Assembly (NCBI RefSeq): GCF_004342265.1
Contig: NZ_SMCS01000001.1
Location: 124,001-188,000 of the forward strand
DNA length: 64,000 nucleotides
Origin: Luteibacter rhizovicinus
Lineage (GTDB): Bacteria; Pseudomonadota; Gammaproteobacteria; Xanthomonadales; Rhodanobacteraceae
Reading direction: 5' to 3'
Position 1 is the stretch's first letter; each line of letters opens with the position of its first letter. The notes under the pieces are model-generated. The model was not told the origin of the DNA and searched no databases. It was given only the letters and a program-made list of their open reading frames with translations. Both the position numbers and the translations under genes were made by a program. Shown here piece after piece: positions 51,740 to 60,949 of this stretch.

Positions 51740-51922
51740 ATGAGCACAAATACCCCTGCCGACGTGAATCACACCAACGGCGGCACCGCGGAGGTCACGG
51801 ATTCGACAACGGGCATGCATCGCCCGGGGCATAGCGTATTGGACACCGAAGAGACGGCGGGCCTGGACGAGGTTCTGCGCGAGTCCGCCCTGCGCGATTC
51901 CGCGGTACGCATGCCTCGATAG
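51740..51922 (+). CDS. Small hypothetical protein
   Basis: The product (60 aa) is soluble and polar, rich in Thr, Glu, Asp and Asn, with an ending HSVLDTEETAGLDEVLRESA then LRDSAVRMPR. ATG 51740 is preceded by GAAGGA at 8 bases, a good ribosome-binding site. Length and composition are protein-like, in contrast to the repeat-rich gap before it. I recognise no family. It may be a lineage-specific small protein. Confidence 0.45.
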   Translation: MSTNTPADVNHTNGGTAEVTDSTTGMHRPGHSVLDTEETAGLDEVLRESALRDSAVRMPR

Positions 51923-51969
51923 TTCGCGGGACGCGGACCGGTTCGGGTCCGCGGATCGAATGAGCCCGA

Positions 51970-52401
51970 TCAGACCAGCGCCGAGGCCGCCTGCGCCTTC
52001 AGTTTGGCCAGCATTGCCGCCAGGCCGTTCGAGCGCGTCGGCGACAGATGCTTTGCGAGGCCGATGGTCTCGATGAAGGTCGGTTCGGTGTCCACGATCT
52101 CGCGGGCGGAACGATTCGAGTAGACCCGCAGTACGAGGGCGATCAGGCCCGACACGATGGCCGAATCGCTGGCCGCGTCGAAATGCATGTGCCCCGGATC
52201 GCCGCTGGGAATCAGCCACACCATCGACTGGCAGCCGTGGACGCGGTTGTCCTCGTTCTTCCATTCCTGGGGGAAGGGCGGCAGCTGGCGGCCCAGATCG
52301 ATCAGGTACTGGTAGCGCTCGGTCCAGTCGCTGAAGAACGCGAATTCCTCGGCGATGGCCGCCTGCGCTTCGGCTGCGGTTTTTTCGACGGGCTGGTTCA
52401 T
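51970..52401 (-). CDS. sufE: Cysteine desulfuration protein SufE
   Basis: The product (143 aa) accepts persulfide sulfur from a cysteine desulfurase and passes it to an Fe-S scaffold. The active Cys57 is in [32 protein letters not shown] and the C-terminal [17 protein letters not shown] are hallmarks. The start overlaps the cysS stop by 4 bases (ATGA), so the genes are coupled. Cysteinyl-tRNA synthetase and SufE both use cysteine, but a functional tie is not established. The other suf genes are not here. Confidence 0.94.
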   Translation of the reverse strand: MNQPVEKTAAEAQAAIAEEFAFFSDWTERYQYLIDLGRQLPPFPQEWKNEDNRVHGCQSMVWLIPSGDPGHMHFDAASDSAIVSGLIALVLRVYSNRSAREIVDTEPTFIETIGLAKHLSPTRSNGLAAMLAKLKAQAASALV

Positions 52402-53777
52402 GCCTTCACCACGCTCCAGCGCGTGCCCTGAGCGCCGTCCTCGATAGCGATGCCCAACGCTTTCAGCTCGTCGCGGATAGCGTCGGAGCGGGCGAAATCG
52501 CGGGCGGCTCGTGCAGCCTGGCGTTCCTCCAGCAGCGCGTCGATCGCGGTGGCGTCCACGGCTTCGCCATCGTTGCCTTGCTTGAACCACGTCTCGGGCT
52601 CCTGCTGCAGCAAGCCGAGCAGTGCCGCGCCGCCAAGCAGGGCGGCTTTCGCGGCGCGGCGCGCGGCCGGTTCGCTGGCCTGGCGCGCGGTGTCCGCAAG
52701 TTGGGAGATTTCGGCCAGCGCCTGCGGCGTATTCAGGTCGTCGCACAACGCGGCTTCCACGGCGGCGGGAATCTGCCCGTCCGCTTCGACGTCGGCCATG
52801 TCCCGCAGGACGCCGTACCAGCCGTCCAGCGTACGTACGGCCTGGGTCATGGCGTTGTCCGACCAGTCGAGCGGCTGGCGGTAATGTCCGCGCAGCAACA
52901 TCAGGCGCAGGGCCTCGGCCGGGTGCTGGCGCAGCAGTTCATGCAGCTGGAGCACGTTGCCCAGTGACTTGGACATCTTGCGGCCTTCGAAGGTCAGCAT
53001 GCCGTTGTGCAGCCAGTAACGCGCGAATACCTTGCCGCCATGCGCGCAGGTGCTCTGCGCGATTTCGTTTTCGTGGTGCGGGAAGGTGAGGTCGACGCCA
53101 CCGGCGTGGATGTCGATGGTTTCGCCCAGGTGCGCCTCGGTCATGGCCGAGCACTCGATGTGCCACCCCGGACGGCCACGGCCCCACGGGCTGTCCCAGC
53201 CGGGCAGGTCGGCGCTGGAGGGTTTCCACAGCACGAAGTCGCCGGGATTCTTCTTGTACGGCGCCACTTCGACGCGTGCGCCGGCCAGAAGCTCGTCCGG
53301 GTCGCGGCCCGACAGCTCGCCGTAGCGAGCGTACGAGGCGACGTCGAACAGGACGTGTCCCTCCGCTGCGTAGGCGTGGCCGCCTTCGAGCAGGCGTTCG
53401 ATCATGGCGATGATCTGGGGGATGTGGTCGGTGGCGTGCGGCTCGATATCCGGCGGGGCGACGCCCAGTCCGGCCATGTCGTCGCGATACGCCTGCGCGT
53501 AGCGGTCGGTGATGACCGAGATGTCGACGTCCAGCTCGCGTGCGGCCGCATTGATCTTGTCGTCGACGTCCGTGATGTTCCGGGCGTAGACCACATGGGG
53601 GTAGTGCCGGCGCAGCAGGCGCGCCAGTACGTCGAAAACGACCGGTGGGCGGGCGTTTCCGATATGGATGTAGTTGTAGACCGTGGGGCCACAGACATAC
53701 ATCGTCACCCGGTCCGGATCCTGGGGAACGAACGCCTCGGTACGGCGTGTCAGGGTGTTGTAGAGCGAAATCGCCAT
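52398..53777 (-). CDS. cysS: Cysteinyl-tRNA synthetase
   Basis: The product (459 aa) is a class I synthetase. The HIGH motif is HIGNARP (38-44), the KMSKS loop is KMSKSLGN, and zinc-binding residues include Cys29 ([10 protein letters not shown]), the segment IECSAM and the [13 protein letters not shown] loop. Length and order are standard. The start is ATG 53777 without a strong ribosome-binding site. It is divergent from the glycine-zipper gene. Confidence 0.97.
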   Translation of the reverse strand: MAISLYNTLTRRTEAFVPQDPDRVTMYVCGPTVYNYIHIGNARPPVVFDVLARLLRRHYPHVVYARNITDVDDKINAAARELDVDISVITDRYAQAYRDDMAGLGVAPPDIEPHATDHIPQIIAMIERLLEGGHAYAAEGHVLFDVASYARYGELSGRDPDELLAGARVEVAPYKKNPGDFVLWKPSSADLPGWDSPWGRGRPGWHIECSAMTEAHLGETIDIHAGGVDLTFPHHENEIAQSTCAHGGKVFARYWLHNGMLTFEGRKMSKSLGNVLQLHELLRQHPAEALRLMLLRGHYRQPLDWSDNAMTQAVRTLDGWYGVLRDMADVEADGQIPAAVEAALCDDLNTPQALAEISQLADTARQASEPAARRAAKAALLGGAALLGLLQQEPETWFKQGNDGEAVDATAIDALLEERQAARAARDFARSDAIRDELKALGIAIEDGAQGTRWSVVKA

Positions 53778-53984
53778 CGGAAATCCGTCGTCGGCCAGTC
53801 CCCGATATTACCAAGCCAGTCAAGCGGCGCGCGCCCGCGGGAACTGAACTTACGCACATCCGGGTGATTGGTTGACAGGACTGTCAGGCCGGCTGCCGCG
53901 TTCTCTAAGCGTGGATTCAGCGTGAATTTGCCTAAATAGCAGTTATAGCGCTGCAAGAAATGCGCCTTCGGAGGTCGTACTTAC

Positions 53985-54524
53985 ATGTCCCGCCTGCTCA
54001 TCCCCGTGTTCCTGCTCGCATTTATCGCCACCGGCGTCAGTGCGCAGGACGCCCGTTATCCGTCGTCCCCTCAGGACGACAACACCCATTACGGCTGGGC
54101 GGACGTCCTGCGCGTCGATCCGGTCTACGGCGTCGCCCGCGTGGAAACTCCCCGTCAGGAATGCTACGACCAGCCCGTGGTCCATCGCGAGCAGAGCAGC
54201 GGCAGCACGGCGGGCACCATCCTTGGCGCCGTGGTCGGTGGCGTGCTCGGTAACACCGTCGGCAAGGGCAACGGCCGCACGGCGGCCACCGTCGTGGGTG
54301 CCGTGGCCGGTGGCGCCGTCGGCAATAACGTCAGCCGTGGCGACGACCGCGTCTATCAGGGCACGGAAACCCGTTGCCGCGACGTCAGCTCGGTCTCCGA
54401 GCAGCGCCGGATCGCCGGTTACGACGTCGAATACCGTTATCGGGGCGAGGTCTACGTGTCCCGGCTGAATTACGATCCGGGCGAGCGCCTCCGGGTCCGG
54501 GTCAGCGTCGCTCCCGCCGACTGA
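53985..54524 (+). CDS. Glycine-zipper 2TM-domain secreted protein
   Basis: The product (179 aa) has a Sec signal peptide (LLIPVFLLAFIATGVSAQ). A glycine-zipper domain follows at about 75-120 (TAGTILGAVVGGVLGNTVG and AATVVGAVAGGAVGNNV), the motif of the 17-kDa surface antigen family. Cys60 and a second Cys in TRCRDV flank the zipper, and the C-terminal part (YDVEYRYRGEVYVSRLNYDPG) forms the usual closing domain. Outer-membrane or periplasmic location inferred; function unknown. GGAGGT lies 10 bases before the start. A terminator follows. Confidence 0.83.
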   Translation: MSRLLIPVFLLAFIATGVSAQDARYPSSPQDDNTHYGWADVLRVDPVYGVARVETPRQECYDQPVVHREQSSGSTAGTILGAVVGGVLGNTVGKGNGRTAATVVGAVAGGAVGNNVSRGDDRVYQGTETRCRDVSSVSEQRRIAGYDVEYRYRGEVYVSRLNYDPGERLRVRVSVAPAD

Positions 54525-54536
54525 CCGTTCCATAAC

Positions 54537-54559
54537 ACCGCCGCCCCATGGGCGGCGGT
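54537..54559 (+). terminator. Intrinsic terminator after the glycine-zipper gene
   Basis: A perfect 10-bp stem (54537-54546 with 54550-54559) with a 3-base loop is followed by TTTC. It isolates the arginine operon from upstream transcription. Confidence 0.7.
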
Positions 54560-54566
54560 TTCATGT

Positions 54567-54594
54567 TGCGCGACGCAACAAATATCGGCATGAT
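54567..54594 (+). promoter_or_regulatory. Candidate promoter of the arginine operon
   Basis: TTGCGC (54567-54572) and CATGAT (54589-54594) are 16 bases apart, a moderate sigma-70 match, giving a start near 54601. The -35 falls within an inverted repeat TGTTGCG-CGA-CGCAACA (54564-54580), a possible operator. It lies just after the terminator of the previous gene and 30 bases before the leader ORF. Confidence 0.45.
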
Positions 54595-54623
54595 GCCGGT
54601 TCTCGATTCCAAGGCCCATCCTT

Positions 54624-54728
54624 GTGACCACCGCCGTCTACACCGCGAATGTTCTGACCAGCGCCCGCATGGCCGCAGGAATGACGTCGCGTGCTCGTCG
54701 ACCGTACATGGGATACATGGCCGGGTAG
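54624..54728 (+). CDS. Candidate arginine leader peptide (34 aa)
   Basis: An ORF of 34 codons starts at GTG 54624 (AAGG 9 bases upstream) and stops at TAG 54726-54728. It has four Arg codons: CGC at 54666, and CGT, CGT and CGA at 54690, 54696 and 54699, three within four codons. Alternative in-frame starts at ATG 54669 and ATG 54681 keep the Arg cluster. The stop codon overlaps the antiterminator arm (54719-54726) and the terminator follows 30 bases later. This is the layout of known amino-acid leader peptides (his, leu, thr), here for arginine. No homology is claimed; the role is inferred from layout. Confidence 0.55.
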   Translation: MTTAVYTANVLTSARMAAGMTSRARRPYMGYMAG

Positions 54729-54785
54729 GCTGTCGCGCGCGTTTCATCCGTATCGACTAAAAACCCGGCCTAGTGCCGGGTTTTT
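54719..54785 (+). promoter_or_regulatory. Candidate attenuator: antiterminator and terminator of the arginine operon
   Basis: The terminator hairpin is 54759-54769 with 54775-54785 (11-bp stem including A/T pairs, 5-base loop), with the T run 54781-54786. The segment GGCCGGGT (54719-54726) is fully complementary to ACCCGGCC (54763-54770), the 5' arm of the terminator. The two structures are mutually exclusive. A ribosome stalled at the Arg codons leaves 54719-54726 free to form the antiterminator; a ribosome at the stop codon covers it and allows termination. Confidence 0.6.
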
Positions 54786-54836
54786 TCGTTTCTGGCTCCT
54801 TAACTCTTTTCTCTCACCGACCCGAACTGGATTGCC

Positions 54837-55871
54837 ATGACCGTTCGCCACTTCCTTTCCACCCAGGATTACAGCCGCGCCGAGATCGACGCCCTGCTTG
54901 AGCAGGCCGCCGAGTTCAAGCGCTCGCCCGCAGGTCAGCAACTGGCCGGCAAATCCATCGCGCTGATGTTCTTCAATCCCTCGATGCGCACCCGTACCAG
55001 TTTCGAGCTGGGCGCGTTCCAACTGGGCGGTCATGCCGTGGTGCTTTCGCCGGGCAAGGATGCGTGGCCGATCGAGTTCGAAGTGGGCAGCGTCATGGAC
55101 GGGGACACCGAGGAACACATCGCGGAAGTGGCGCGGGTGCTGTCGCGCTATGTGGATCTGATCGCCGTGCGTGCTTTCCCGAAGTTCGTCGACTGGTCGG
55201 TCGATCGCGAGGACAAGGTGCTGAAGTCCTTCGCCCGGTACGCCACGGTGCCGGTCATCAATCTCGAAACCATCACCCATCCCTGCCAGGAGCTGGCGCA
55301 CGCGCTGGCCCTGAAGGAGCATCTGGGCAACCTGCAGAACCGCAAGTACGTGCTGACCTGGACCTACCATCCGAAGCCGCTGAACACGGCCGTGGCGAAC
55401 TCGGCGCTGCTGATCGCGACGAAGATGGGCATGGACGTCACGCTGCTGTGTCCGACGCCCGAATACATCCTCGACGAACGCTATATGGAGTTCGCGAAGG
55501 CCAACGCCCGGGAGAACGGCGGTTCGTTGCAGGTCTCGCACGACATCGAAGCGTCCTACCGCGACGCCGACGTGATCTATGCGAAGAGCTGGGGTGCGAT
55601 TCCGTACTTCGGCCGCTGGGACGAAGAAAAGGCCATTCGCGAGGCCAATCGTCACTTCATCGTGGACGAAGCCAAGATGGCGCTCACGAACAATGGGCTC
55701 TTCAGTCATTGCCTGCCGCTTCGCCGCAACATCAAAGCGACCGATGCGGTCATGGATTCCCCTGCATGCATCGCCATCGACGAAGCAGAGAACCGCCTGC
55801 ACGTGCAGAAGGCGGTGATGGCTTCGCTTATTTCGCAGTCGTCGGGCGGGAAGTCCGGCCTCGGCTTCTGA
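54837..55871 (+). CDS. argF': N-acetylornithine carbamoyltransferase (AOTCase)
   Basis: The product (344 aa) carbamoylates N-acetylornithine to N-acetylcitrulline, unlike the ornithine enzyme of most bacteria. The carbamoyl phosphate loop is FFNPSMRTRTSFE. In the following segment VGSVMDGDTEEHI, Glu92 matches the residue that in Xanthomonas AOTCase gives specificity for the acetylated (rather than succinylated) substrate. The HCLPLRRNIKATD segment and THPCQE also match. It is the first structural gene of the operon, behind the candidate attenuator. AOTCase is known from Xanthomonadales and explains the deacetylase later in the operon. Confidence 0.93.
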   Translation: MTVRHFLSTQDYSRAEIDALLEQAAEFKRSPAGQQLAGKSIALMFFNPSMRTRTSFELGAFQLGGHAVVLSPGKDAWPIEFEVGSVMDGDTEEHIAEVARVLSRYVDLIAVRAFPKFVDWSVDREDKVLKSFARYATVPVINLETITHPCQELAHALALKEHLGNLQNRKYVLTWTYHPKPLNTAVANSALLIATKMGMDVTLLCPTPEYILDERYMEFAKANARENGGSLQVSHDIEASYRDADVIYAKSWGAIPYFGRWDEEKAIREANRHFIVDEAKMALTNNGLFSHCLPLRRNIKATDAVMDSPACIAIDEAENRLHVQKAVMASLISQSSGGKSGLGF

Positions 55872-55919
55872 TCGTCGCGCAGATTTTTCTTTTCGACTTA
55901 CTTTTTTTCCGGAGCATCC

Positions 55920-57125
55920 ATGTCCAGCAAAGATATCGTCCTCGCGTTTTCCGGCGGCCTCGACACCAGCTTCTGCGTGCCTTACCTCATGGAGCAGGGT
56001 TATAGCGTCCATACCGTTTTCGTCGACACCGGTGGCGTGTCGGCCGAGGAGCGCGAGTACATCGAGCAGCGCGCCATCGAACTGGGCGCCGCCTCGCATC
56101 GCACGGCCGATGCCGCGCAGGCGATCTGGGACACCTTCGTTACGCCGCTGATCTGGGCTGGCGAGTTCTATCAGGGCCAGTACCCGCTGCTGGTGTCGGA
56201 TCGTTACCTCATCGTGCAGGAGTCGCTGAAGCGCTGCGACGAACTCGGCACGAAGTACTTCGCGCACGGCTGCACGGGCATGGGCAACGACCAGGTCCGT
56301 TTCGACCTGACCGTGAAGGCCCTGGGCGACTACACCATCGTTGCGCCGATCCGCGAAATCCAGCGCGAACACACCCAGGTCCGCGCGTACGAACAGAAGT
56401 ACCTCGAAGACAAGGGCTTCGAAGTCCGCGCCAAGACCAAGCACTACACGATCAACGAGAACGTGCTCGGGGTGACCATATCCGGCGGCGAAATCGACGC
56501 ATGGGAAATTCCGGGCGAGGGCGCCATCGGCTGGTGTGCGCCGCGTAGCGAATGGCCGCTGGAACCGCTGCAGATTACGCTCGGCTTCGAGAAGGGCAAC
56601 GCGGTATCGCTGAACGGCAAGGCGGCCAGCGGCCCGGAGATCCTGCAGTTCCTGAATCGCGAGCTGGCCCGCTACGGCGTGGGCCGCAGCATGTATACCG
56701 GCGATACGAACATCGGCCTCAAGGGTCGCATCGTGTTCGAGGCGCCCGCGCTGACGGGCCTGCTCACGGCGCATCGTGCGCTTGAGGAAACCGTGCTCAG
56801 CAAGCAGCAGAATCGTTTCAAGCCGGAAATCGGCCGCAAGTGGACCGAAGTCGCCTACGAAGGATTCTTCAACGATCCGATCAAGACCGATCTGGAAGCC
56901 TATCTCGTGTCGACGCAGCGCAAGGTCGACGGCACGGTGATCATCGAAACGCGCGGCGGTTCGGTGTACGCGGTGAAGGTCGAGTCGAAGAACATCCTGC
57001 AGACGTCGAAGGCGACGTACGCGCAGGCGGCCGACTGGGGCGTGGCCGAGGCCGAGGGCTTCATCAAGCTCTACGGCATGAGCTCCACGGTTTGGGCCGA
57101 AGTCGATCGTCAGGCCCGCAAATGA
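55920..57125 (+). CDS. argG: Argininosuccinate synthase
   Basis: The product (401 aa) joins citrulline and aspartate with ATP. The P-loop is [16 protein letters not shown], the segment [19 protein letters not shown] is typical, and the C-terminal oligomerisation helix is present. The sequence is of the long-branch type with [25 protein letters not shown] lies 7 bases before the start. Its stop overlaps the GNAT gene start by 4 bases. Confidence 0.95.
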   Translation: MSSKDIVLAFSGGLDTSFCVPYLMEQGYSVHTVFVDTGGVSAEEREYIEQRAIELGAASHRTADAAQAIWDTFVTPLIWAGEFYQGQYPLLVSDRYLIVQESLKRCDELGTKYFAHGCTGMGNDQVRFDLTVKALGDYTIVAPIREIQREHTQVRAYEQKYLEDKGFEVRAKTKHYTINENVLGVTISGGEIDAWEIPGEGAIGWCAPRSEWPLEPLQITLGFEKGNAVSLNGKAASGPEILQFLNRELARYGVGRSMYTGDTNIGLKGRIVFEAPALTGLLTAHRALEETVLSKQQNRFKPEIGRKWTEVAYEGFFNDPIKTDLEAYLVSTQRKVDGTVIIETRGGSVYAVKVESKNILQTSKATYAQAADWGVAEAEGFIKLYGMSSTVWAEVDRQARK

Positions 57126-57580
57126 GCGAACTTCGCATCAGCGCGGATAAACACGAGCTCGACGTCGGGCTCGTGCATGCATTCCTGTCGACCCAGTCCA
57201 CCTGGGCCAAAGGCATCCCGCGCGAAACCGTGGAACGTTCCATCGAGCATTCGATCTGTTTCGGCGGCTATGTCGGTGCGGAACAGGTCGCGTTCGCGCG
57301 GGTCATCACCGATCAAGCGACATTCGCCTATCTGGTCGACGTATTCGTGTTGCCCGAGCATCGCGGAAGCGGCTATGCAAAAGCGCTGATGGCCGAGGTG
57401 ATGGCATGGCCTTCGTTGCAGGGGCTGCGCCGTTTCATGCTGGCGACCTGGAATGCCCATGCGCTGTATGCGCCGCTCGGTTTTGCGGCGCCAGGCCGAC
57501 CCGAAACGCTGATGGAACGCTATCATCCGGACGTCTATACGGACGCGGCCAGGCTGGCCGCCCAAAACGGAACCTCATGA
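57122..57580 (+). CDS. GNAT acetyltransferase within the arginine operon
   Basis: The product (152 aa) is a complete small GNAT protein. [34 protein letters not shown] is the core, containing the acetyl-CoA loop (HRGSGYA), split by two strands, and the end [18 protein letters not shown] closes the fold. It overlaps argG and the deacetylase gene by 4 bases each, so it is translated in the operon. The fused synthase in argB already supplies acetylglutamate, so its substrate is unclear; an arginine-pathway or protein target is possible. Confidence 0.78.
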   Translation: MSELRISADKHELDVGLVHAFLSTQSTWAKGIPRETVERSIEHSICFGGYVGAEQVAFARVITDQATFAYLVDVFVLPEHRGSGYAKALMAEVMAWPSLQGLRRFMLATWNAHALYAPLGFAAPGRPETLMERYHPDVYTDAARLAAQNGTS

Positions 57581-58677
57581 ACAAGCTACTGGAAGACACG
57601 CTGACCCACCTGCGCGCGCTGGTCGGGTTCGATACGCGCAACCCGCCCCGAACCATCGGTACCGGCGGGATCTTCGATTACCTGCGTTCGGCCCTGCCGG
57701 GGTTCGATGTGCAGGTGACGGATTTCGGCGCCGGTGCCGTGAATCTGTACGCCGTGCGCGGCAAACCGAAGTATCTGTTCAACGTACACATGGACACCGT
57801 GCCCGACTCCCCGCACTGGACGGCCAGCCCGTTCGAGCTGCGCGTGGACGGCGAGCGCGCAGTGGGCCTCGGTGCCTGCGATATCAAGGGCGCGGCGGCC
57901 GCGTTGGTCGCCGTGGCCCATGCCACCAGCGGCGACATGGCGCTGCTGCTTTCCACGGATGAAGAAGCCAACGACGCGCGTTGCATCGACGGCTTCCTGA
58001 AGACGCCGCGTGACTACGCCGCCATCATCGTCGCCGAACCGACGAAGGGCGAAGCGGTGCTGGCACATCGCGGCATCCATTCGGTGCAGATGAGCTTCAG
58101 CGGCCGCGCGGGTCACGCGTCGGGCGAACAGAAGCCTTCGGACAGCGCGCTTCACCAGGCCATTCGCTGGGGTGCCGCGGCGCTGGACTTCGTGCAGGAT
58201 CAGTCGCACGAACGCTTTGGCGGCCTCACCGGTCTGCGCTTCAACATCGGCAAGGTCGAAGGCGGGATCAAGGCGAACGTCATCGCGCCTACCGCCGACG
58301 TGCGCTTCGGTTTCCGTCCGCTGCCGTCGATGGACGCGGATCGCATGCTGGAAACCTTCCGCACGCTGGTCGAGCCGTATCCGGTCACGTTCGGCGAAAC
58401 CTTCCGCGGCGATTCGCTGCCCGCGGGCGACACGGCCACGGCCGAATCCCGTCGTCTGGCCGCGCGCGATATCGCGGACGAACTCGAGATTCCCGTCGGC
58501 AACGCGGTCGACTTCTGGACCGAATCGGCGCTGTTCTCGGCAGCGGGCTTCACGTCCTTCGTTTATGGCCCCGGGGACATTGCCCAGGCCCATAGTGCCG
58601 ACGAATGGGTCGCCCTCGACCAGCTTCAGCAATACGCGCAAACCATCTACCGGATCGTCGAAAGTGGAAACGCATAA
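57577..58677 (+). CDS. argE': M20-family N-acetylcitrulline/N-acetylornithine deacetylase
   Basis: The product (366 aa) is a metallodeacetylase. Metal ligands occur in [12 protein letters not shown] (HxD), LGACDIKGA (Asp), STDEEAND (Glu-Glu) and the closing QAHSADEW (His). The dimerisation domain is between about 175 and 280 ([19 protein letters not shown]). In the AOTCase pathway the deacetylase acts on N-acetylcitrulline before ArgG. The GNAT gene overlaps its start by 4 bases and argB overlaps its end by 14 bases. Confidence 0.9.
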   Translation: MNKLLEDTLTHLRALVGFDTRNPPRTIGTGGIFDYLRSALPGFDVQVTDFGAGAVNLYAVRGKPKYLFNVHMDTVPDSPHWTASPFELRVDGERAVGLGACDIKGAAAALVAVAHATSGDMALLLSTDEEANDARCIDGFLKTPRDYAAIIVAEPTKGEAVLAHRGIHSVQMSFSGRAGHASGEQKPSDSALHQAIRWGAAALDFVQDQSHERFGGLTGLRFNIGKVEGGIKANVIAPTADVRFGFRPLPSMDADRMLETFRTLVEPYPVTFGETFRGDSLPAGDTATAESRRLAARDIADELEIPVGNAVDFWTESALFSAAGFTSFVYGPGDIAQAHSADEWVALDQLQQYAQTIYRIVESGNA

Positions 58678-59980
58678 GCACACGCGCAAGACCATCGTCC
58701 GCCTGCTGTCCAGCATGGGCAGCGCGCGGGAGATCCAGCAGTATCTGAAGCGCTTCTCGCAGCTGGATGCGAAGCGGTTCGCCGTGGTCAAGGTCGGCGG
58801 CGCCGTGCTGCGCGACGACCTGCCGGCGCTGACGTCGTCGCTCGCATTCCTGCAGCAGGTCGGCCTGACGCCGATCGTGCTGCATGGCGCGGGTCCGCAG
58901 CTGGACGAAGAACTGTCGGCGGCCGGCATCGAGAAGCATACGGTCAATGGCCTGCGCGTCACGACGCCTGAAGCGCTGGCCATCGTTCGCCGCGTATTCC
59001 AGTCGCAGAACCTGCGGCTGGTCGAAGCGCTGCAGCAGGCCGATACGCGCGCGACATCGGTACCGTCGGGTGTATTCACGGCCGACTATCTCGATCCGGA
59101 AACCTACGGACTGGTCGGCAAGGTGCGGGAAATCAATCTCGCCCCGATCGAAGCGAGCCTACGCGCCGGGTCGATTCCGGTCATCGCCAGCCTTGGCGAA
59201 ACGGATGCGGGCCAGATACTTAACATCAATGCGGACTTTGCCGCGAACGAACTGGTACGTGTATTGCAGCCGTACAAGATCGTTTTTCTCACCGGCACGG
59301 GCGGATTGCTGGACGGCGATGGCGAGATCATCGACTCGATCAACCTGTCCACCGAATACGACCAGTTGCTCGCGCAGCCCTGGTTGCATTCGGGCATGCG
59401 CCTGAAAATCGAACAGATCAAGGACCTGCTGGACGATCTGCCGCTGACCTCGTCGGTGTCGATCACGCGCCCGTCGGAACTGGCCAAGGAGCTCTTCACG
59501 CACAAGGGTTCCGGTACGCTGGTTCGCCGCGGCGAGCGCGTGCTGCGCTTCGAATCGTGGGATGGTGTCGACCTGGAGCGCATGCGCGGCCTGATCGAGT
59601 CCAGCTTCGGCCGTACGCTGGTTTCCGATTACTTCGATCGCACGGATATCTACCGTCTTTACGTCAGCGAAAACTATCGCGCCGCGATGATCCTGACGAA
59701 GGAGGATGGGTTCGCTTATCTGGATAAGTTCGCCGTACTCGACGATGCGCAGGGCGAAGGCCTGGGACGTGCCGTGTGGCAGGTGATGCGCGACGAAAAT
59801 CCGAAACTGTTCTGGCGTTCGCGCCATGGCAATACCATCAATCACTTCTACTACGCCGAATCCGACGGCTGCTTCAAGCAGGATCGCTGGAAGGTGTTCT
59901 GGTACGGTCTCGATAACTTCGCCGATATCGAACGCTGCGTGGCTCATTGCGCCACGCGCGAGCCGACCCTTACGGACTGA
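58664..59980 (+). CDS. argB: Bifunctional N-acetylglutamate kinase/synthase (NAGK-NAGS fusion)
   Basis: The product (438 aa) fuses an amino-acid kinase domain (about 35-280; [52 protein letters not shown]) with a C-terminal GNAT domain (about 290-438; [19 protein letters not shown] is read here as [27 protein letters not shown]). Such fusions (NAGS/K) occur in Xanthomonas and resemble vertebrate acetylglutamate synthase. They make and phosphorylate acetylglutamate and are inhibited by arginine in relatives. GTG 58664 is used as start because it precedes the kinase and overlaps the deacetylase stop by 14 bases. No separate argA is seen. Confidence 0.92.
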   Translation: METHKHTRKTIVRLLSSMGSAREIQQYLKRFSQLDAKRFAVVKVGGAVLRDDLPALTSSLAFLQQVGLTPIVLHGAGPQLDEELSAAGIEKHTVNGLRVTTPEALAIVRRVFQSQNLRLVEALQQADTRATSVPSGVFTADYLDPETYGLVGKVREINLAPIEASLRAGSIPVIASLGETDAGQILNINADFAANELVRVLQPYKIVFLTGTGGLLDGDGEIIDSINLSTEYDQLLAQPWLHSGMRLKIEQIKDLLDDLPLTSSVSITRPSELAKELFTHKGSGTLVRRGERVLRFESWDGVDLERMRGLIESSFGRTLVSDYFDRTDIYRLYVSENYRAAMILTKEDGFAYLDKFAVLDDAQGEGLGRAVWQVMRDENPKLFWRSRHGNTINHFYYAESDGCFKQDRWKVFWYGLDNFADIERCVAHCATREPTLTD

Positions 59981-59986
59981 ATCATC

Positions 59987-60934
59987 ATGTCGAAGAAGAC
60001 TATCGGTATCGTCGGCGCGCGCGGTCATACGGGCGCCGAACTCATTCGCCTCATCGCGAACCACCCGGCACTCGAACTCGCCTTCGTCTCGTCGCGCGAG
60101 CTCGATGGCCAGCGCCTTGCCGACCATAACGACACCTACAAGGGCGAGCTTCGTTTCACGAATCTCGATGCCGAAGCCGTCGCCGCGCAGGGGATGGATG
60201 TCGTCATTCTCGCGTTACCGAACGGCAAGGCGGCACCGTACGTCGAGGCCATCGACAAAGCGGACAAAGGCACGGTAGTGGTCGACCTATCGGCCGACTA
60301 TCGTTTCGACGAGCGCTGGTTTTACGGCCTTCCGGAGCTTTATCGCGAGCGCTGGCGCGGCGAAAAGCGGATCAGCAATCCCGGCTGCTATGCCACGGCG
60401 GTGCAGCTGTCGATCGCGCCAGTGAAAGATCTGCTGGCCGCGCCGCCGGTATCGTTCGGTGTCTCGGGCTATTCGGGTGCGGGCACCACGCCTTCGGATC
60501 GTAACGATCCGGAGAAGTTGCGCGACAACCTGATGCCGTACTCGCTCACCGGTCATATGCACGAGCGCGAAGCCAGCCGGCACCTGGGTGTGCCCGTGGA
60601 ATTCATGCCGCATGTCGCGCCGCATTTCCGCGGTCTTACCGTCACCACCAATCTCTATCTGGCGCGGCCCATGAAGCGCGACGAGGTCGTGGCGCGTTTC
60701 CGTGGCGCTTACGAGAACGAGAAGCTGGTGCGGGTGCTGGACGACGCACCGTGGGTCAGCCGTATCGCGAACAAACACCATGCGGAAGTCGGTGCGTTCG
60801 AGATGTCGGCGGACGGTCGCCGCGTCGTCGTGGTAGCCACGCTGGATAATCTCCTGAAGGGCGCCGCGACGCAGGCGATGCAGAACGTGAATCGCGCGCT
60901 CGGCTTCGACGAATACACCTCCATTCCGGTTTAA
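59987..60934 (+). CDS. argC: N-acetyl-gamma-glutamyl-phosphate reductase
   Basis: The product (315 aa) makes N-acetylglutamate semialdehyde with NADPH. The Rossmann motif is [13 protein letters not shown], the catalytic Cys is in SNPGCYATA, and the active-site His region is [20 protein letters not shown] and [19 protein letters not shown] are further markers of type-1 ArgC. It starts 6 bases past argB. Confidence 0.95.
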   Translation: MSKKTIGIVGARGHTGAELIRLIANHPALELAFVSSRELDGQRLADHNDTYKGELRFTNLDAEAVAAQGMDVVILALPNGKAAPYVEAIDKADKGTVVVDLSADYRFDERWFYGLPELYRERWRGEKRISNPGCYATAVQLSIAPVKDLLAAPPVSFGVSGYSGAGTTPSDRNDPEKLRDNLMPYSLTGHMHEREASRHLGVPVEFMPHVAPHFRGLTVTTNLYLARPMKRDEVVARFRGAYENEKLVRVLDDAPWVSRIANKHHAEVGAFEMSADGRRVVVVATLDNLLKGAATQAMQNVNRALGFDEYTSIPV

Positions 60935-60949
60935 AAAGGCAACGCTAAG

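Noticed and set aside
54548-54760. 70-codon frame across the arginine leader in another phase
   Set aside because: It begins inside the previous terminator and has no ribosome-binding site; the 34-codon frame fits the structures better.
54744-56774. 676-codon minus-strand frame opposite argF'-argG
   Set aside because: Antisense of two well-conserved enzymes; no protein-like motifs.
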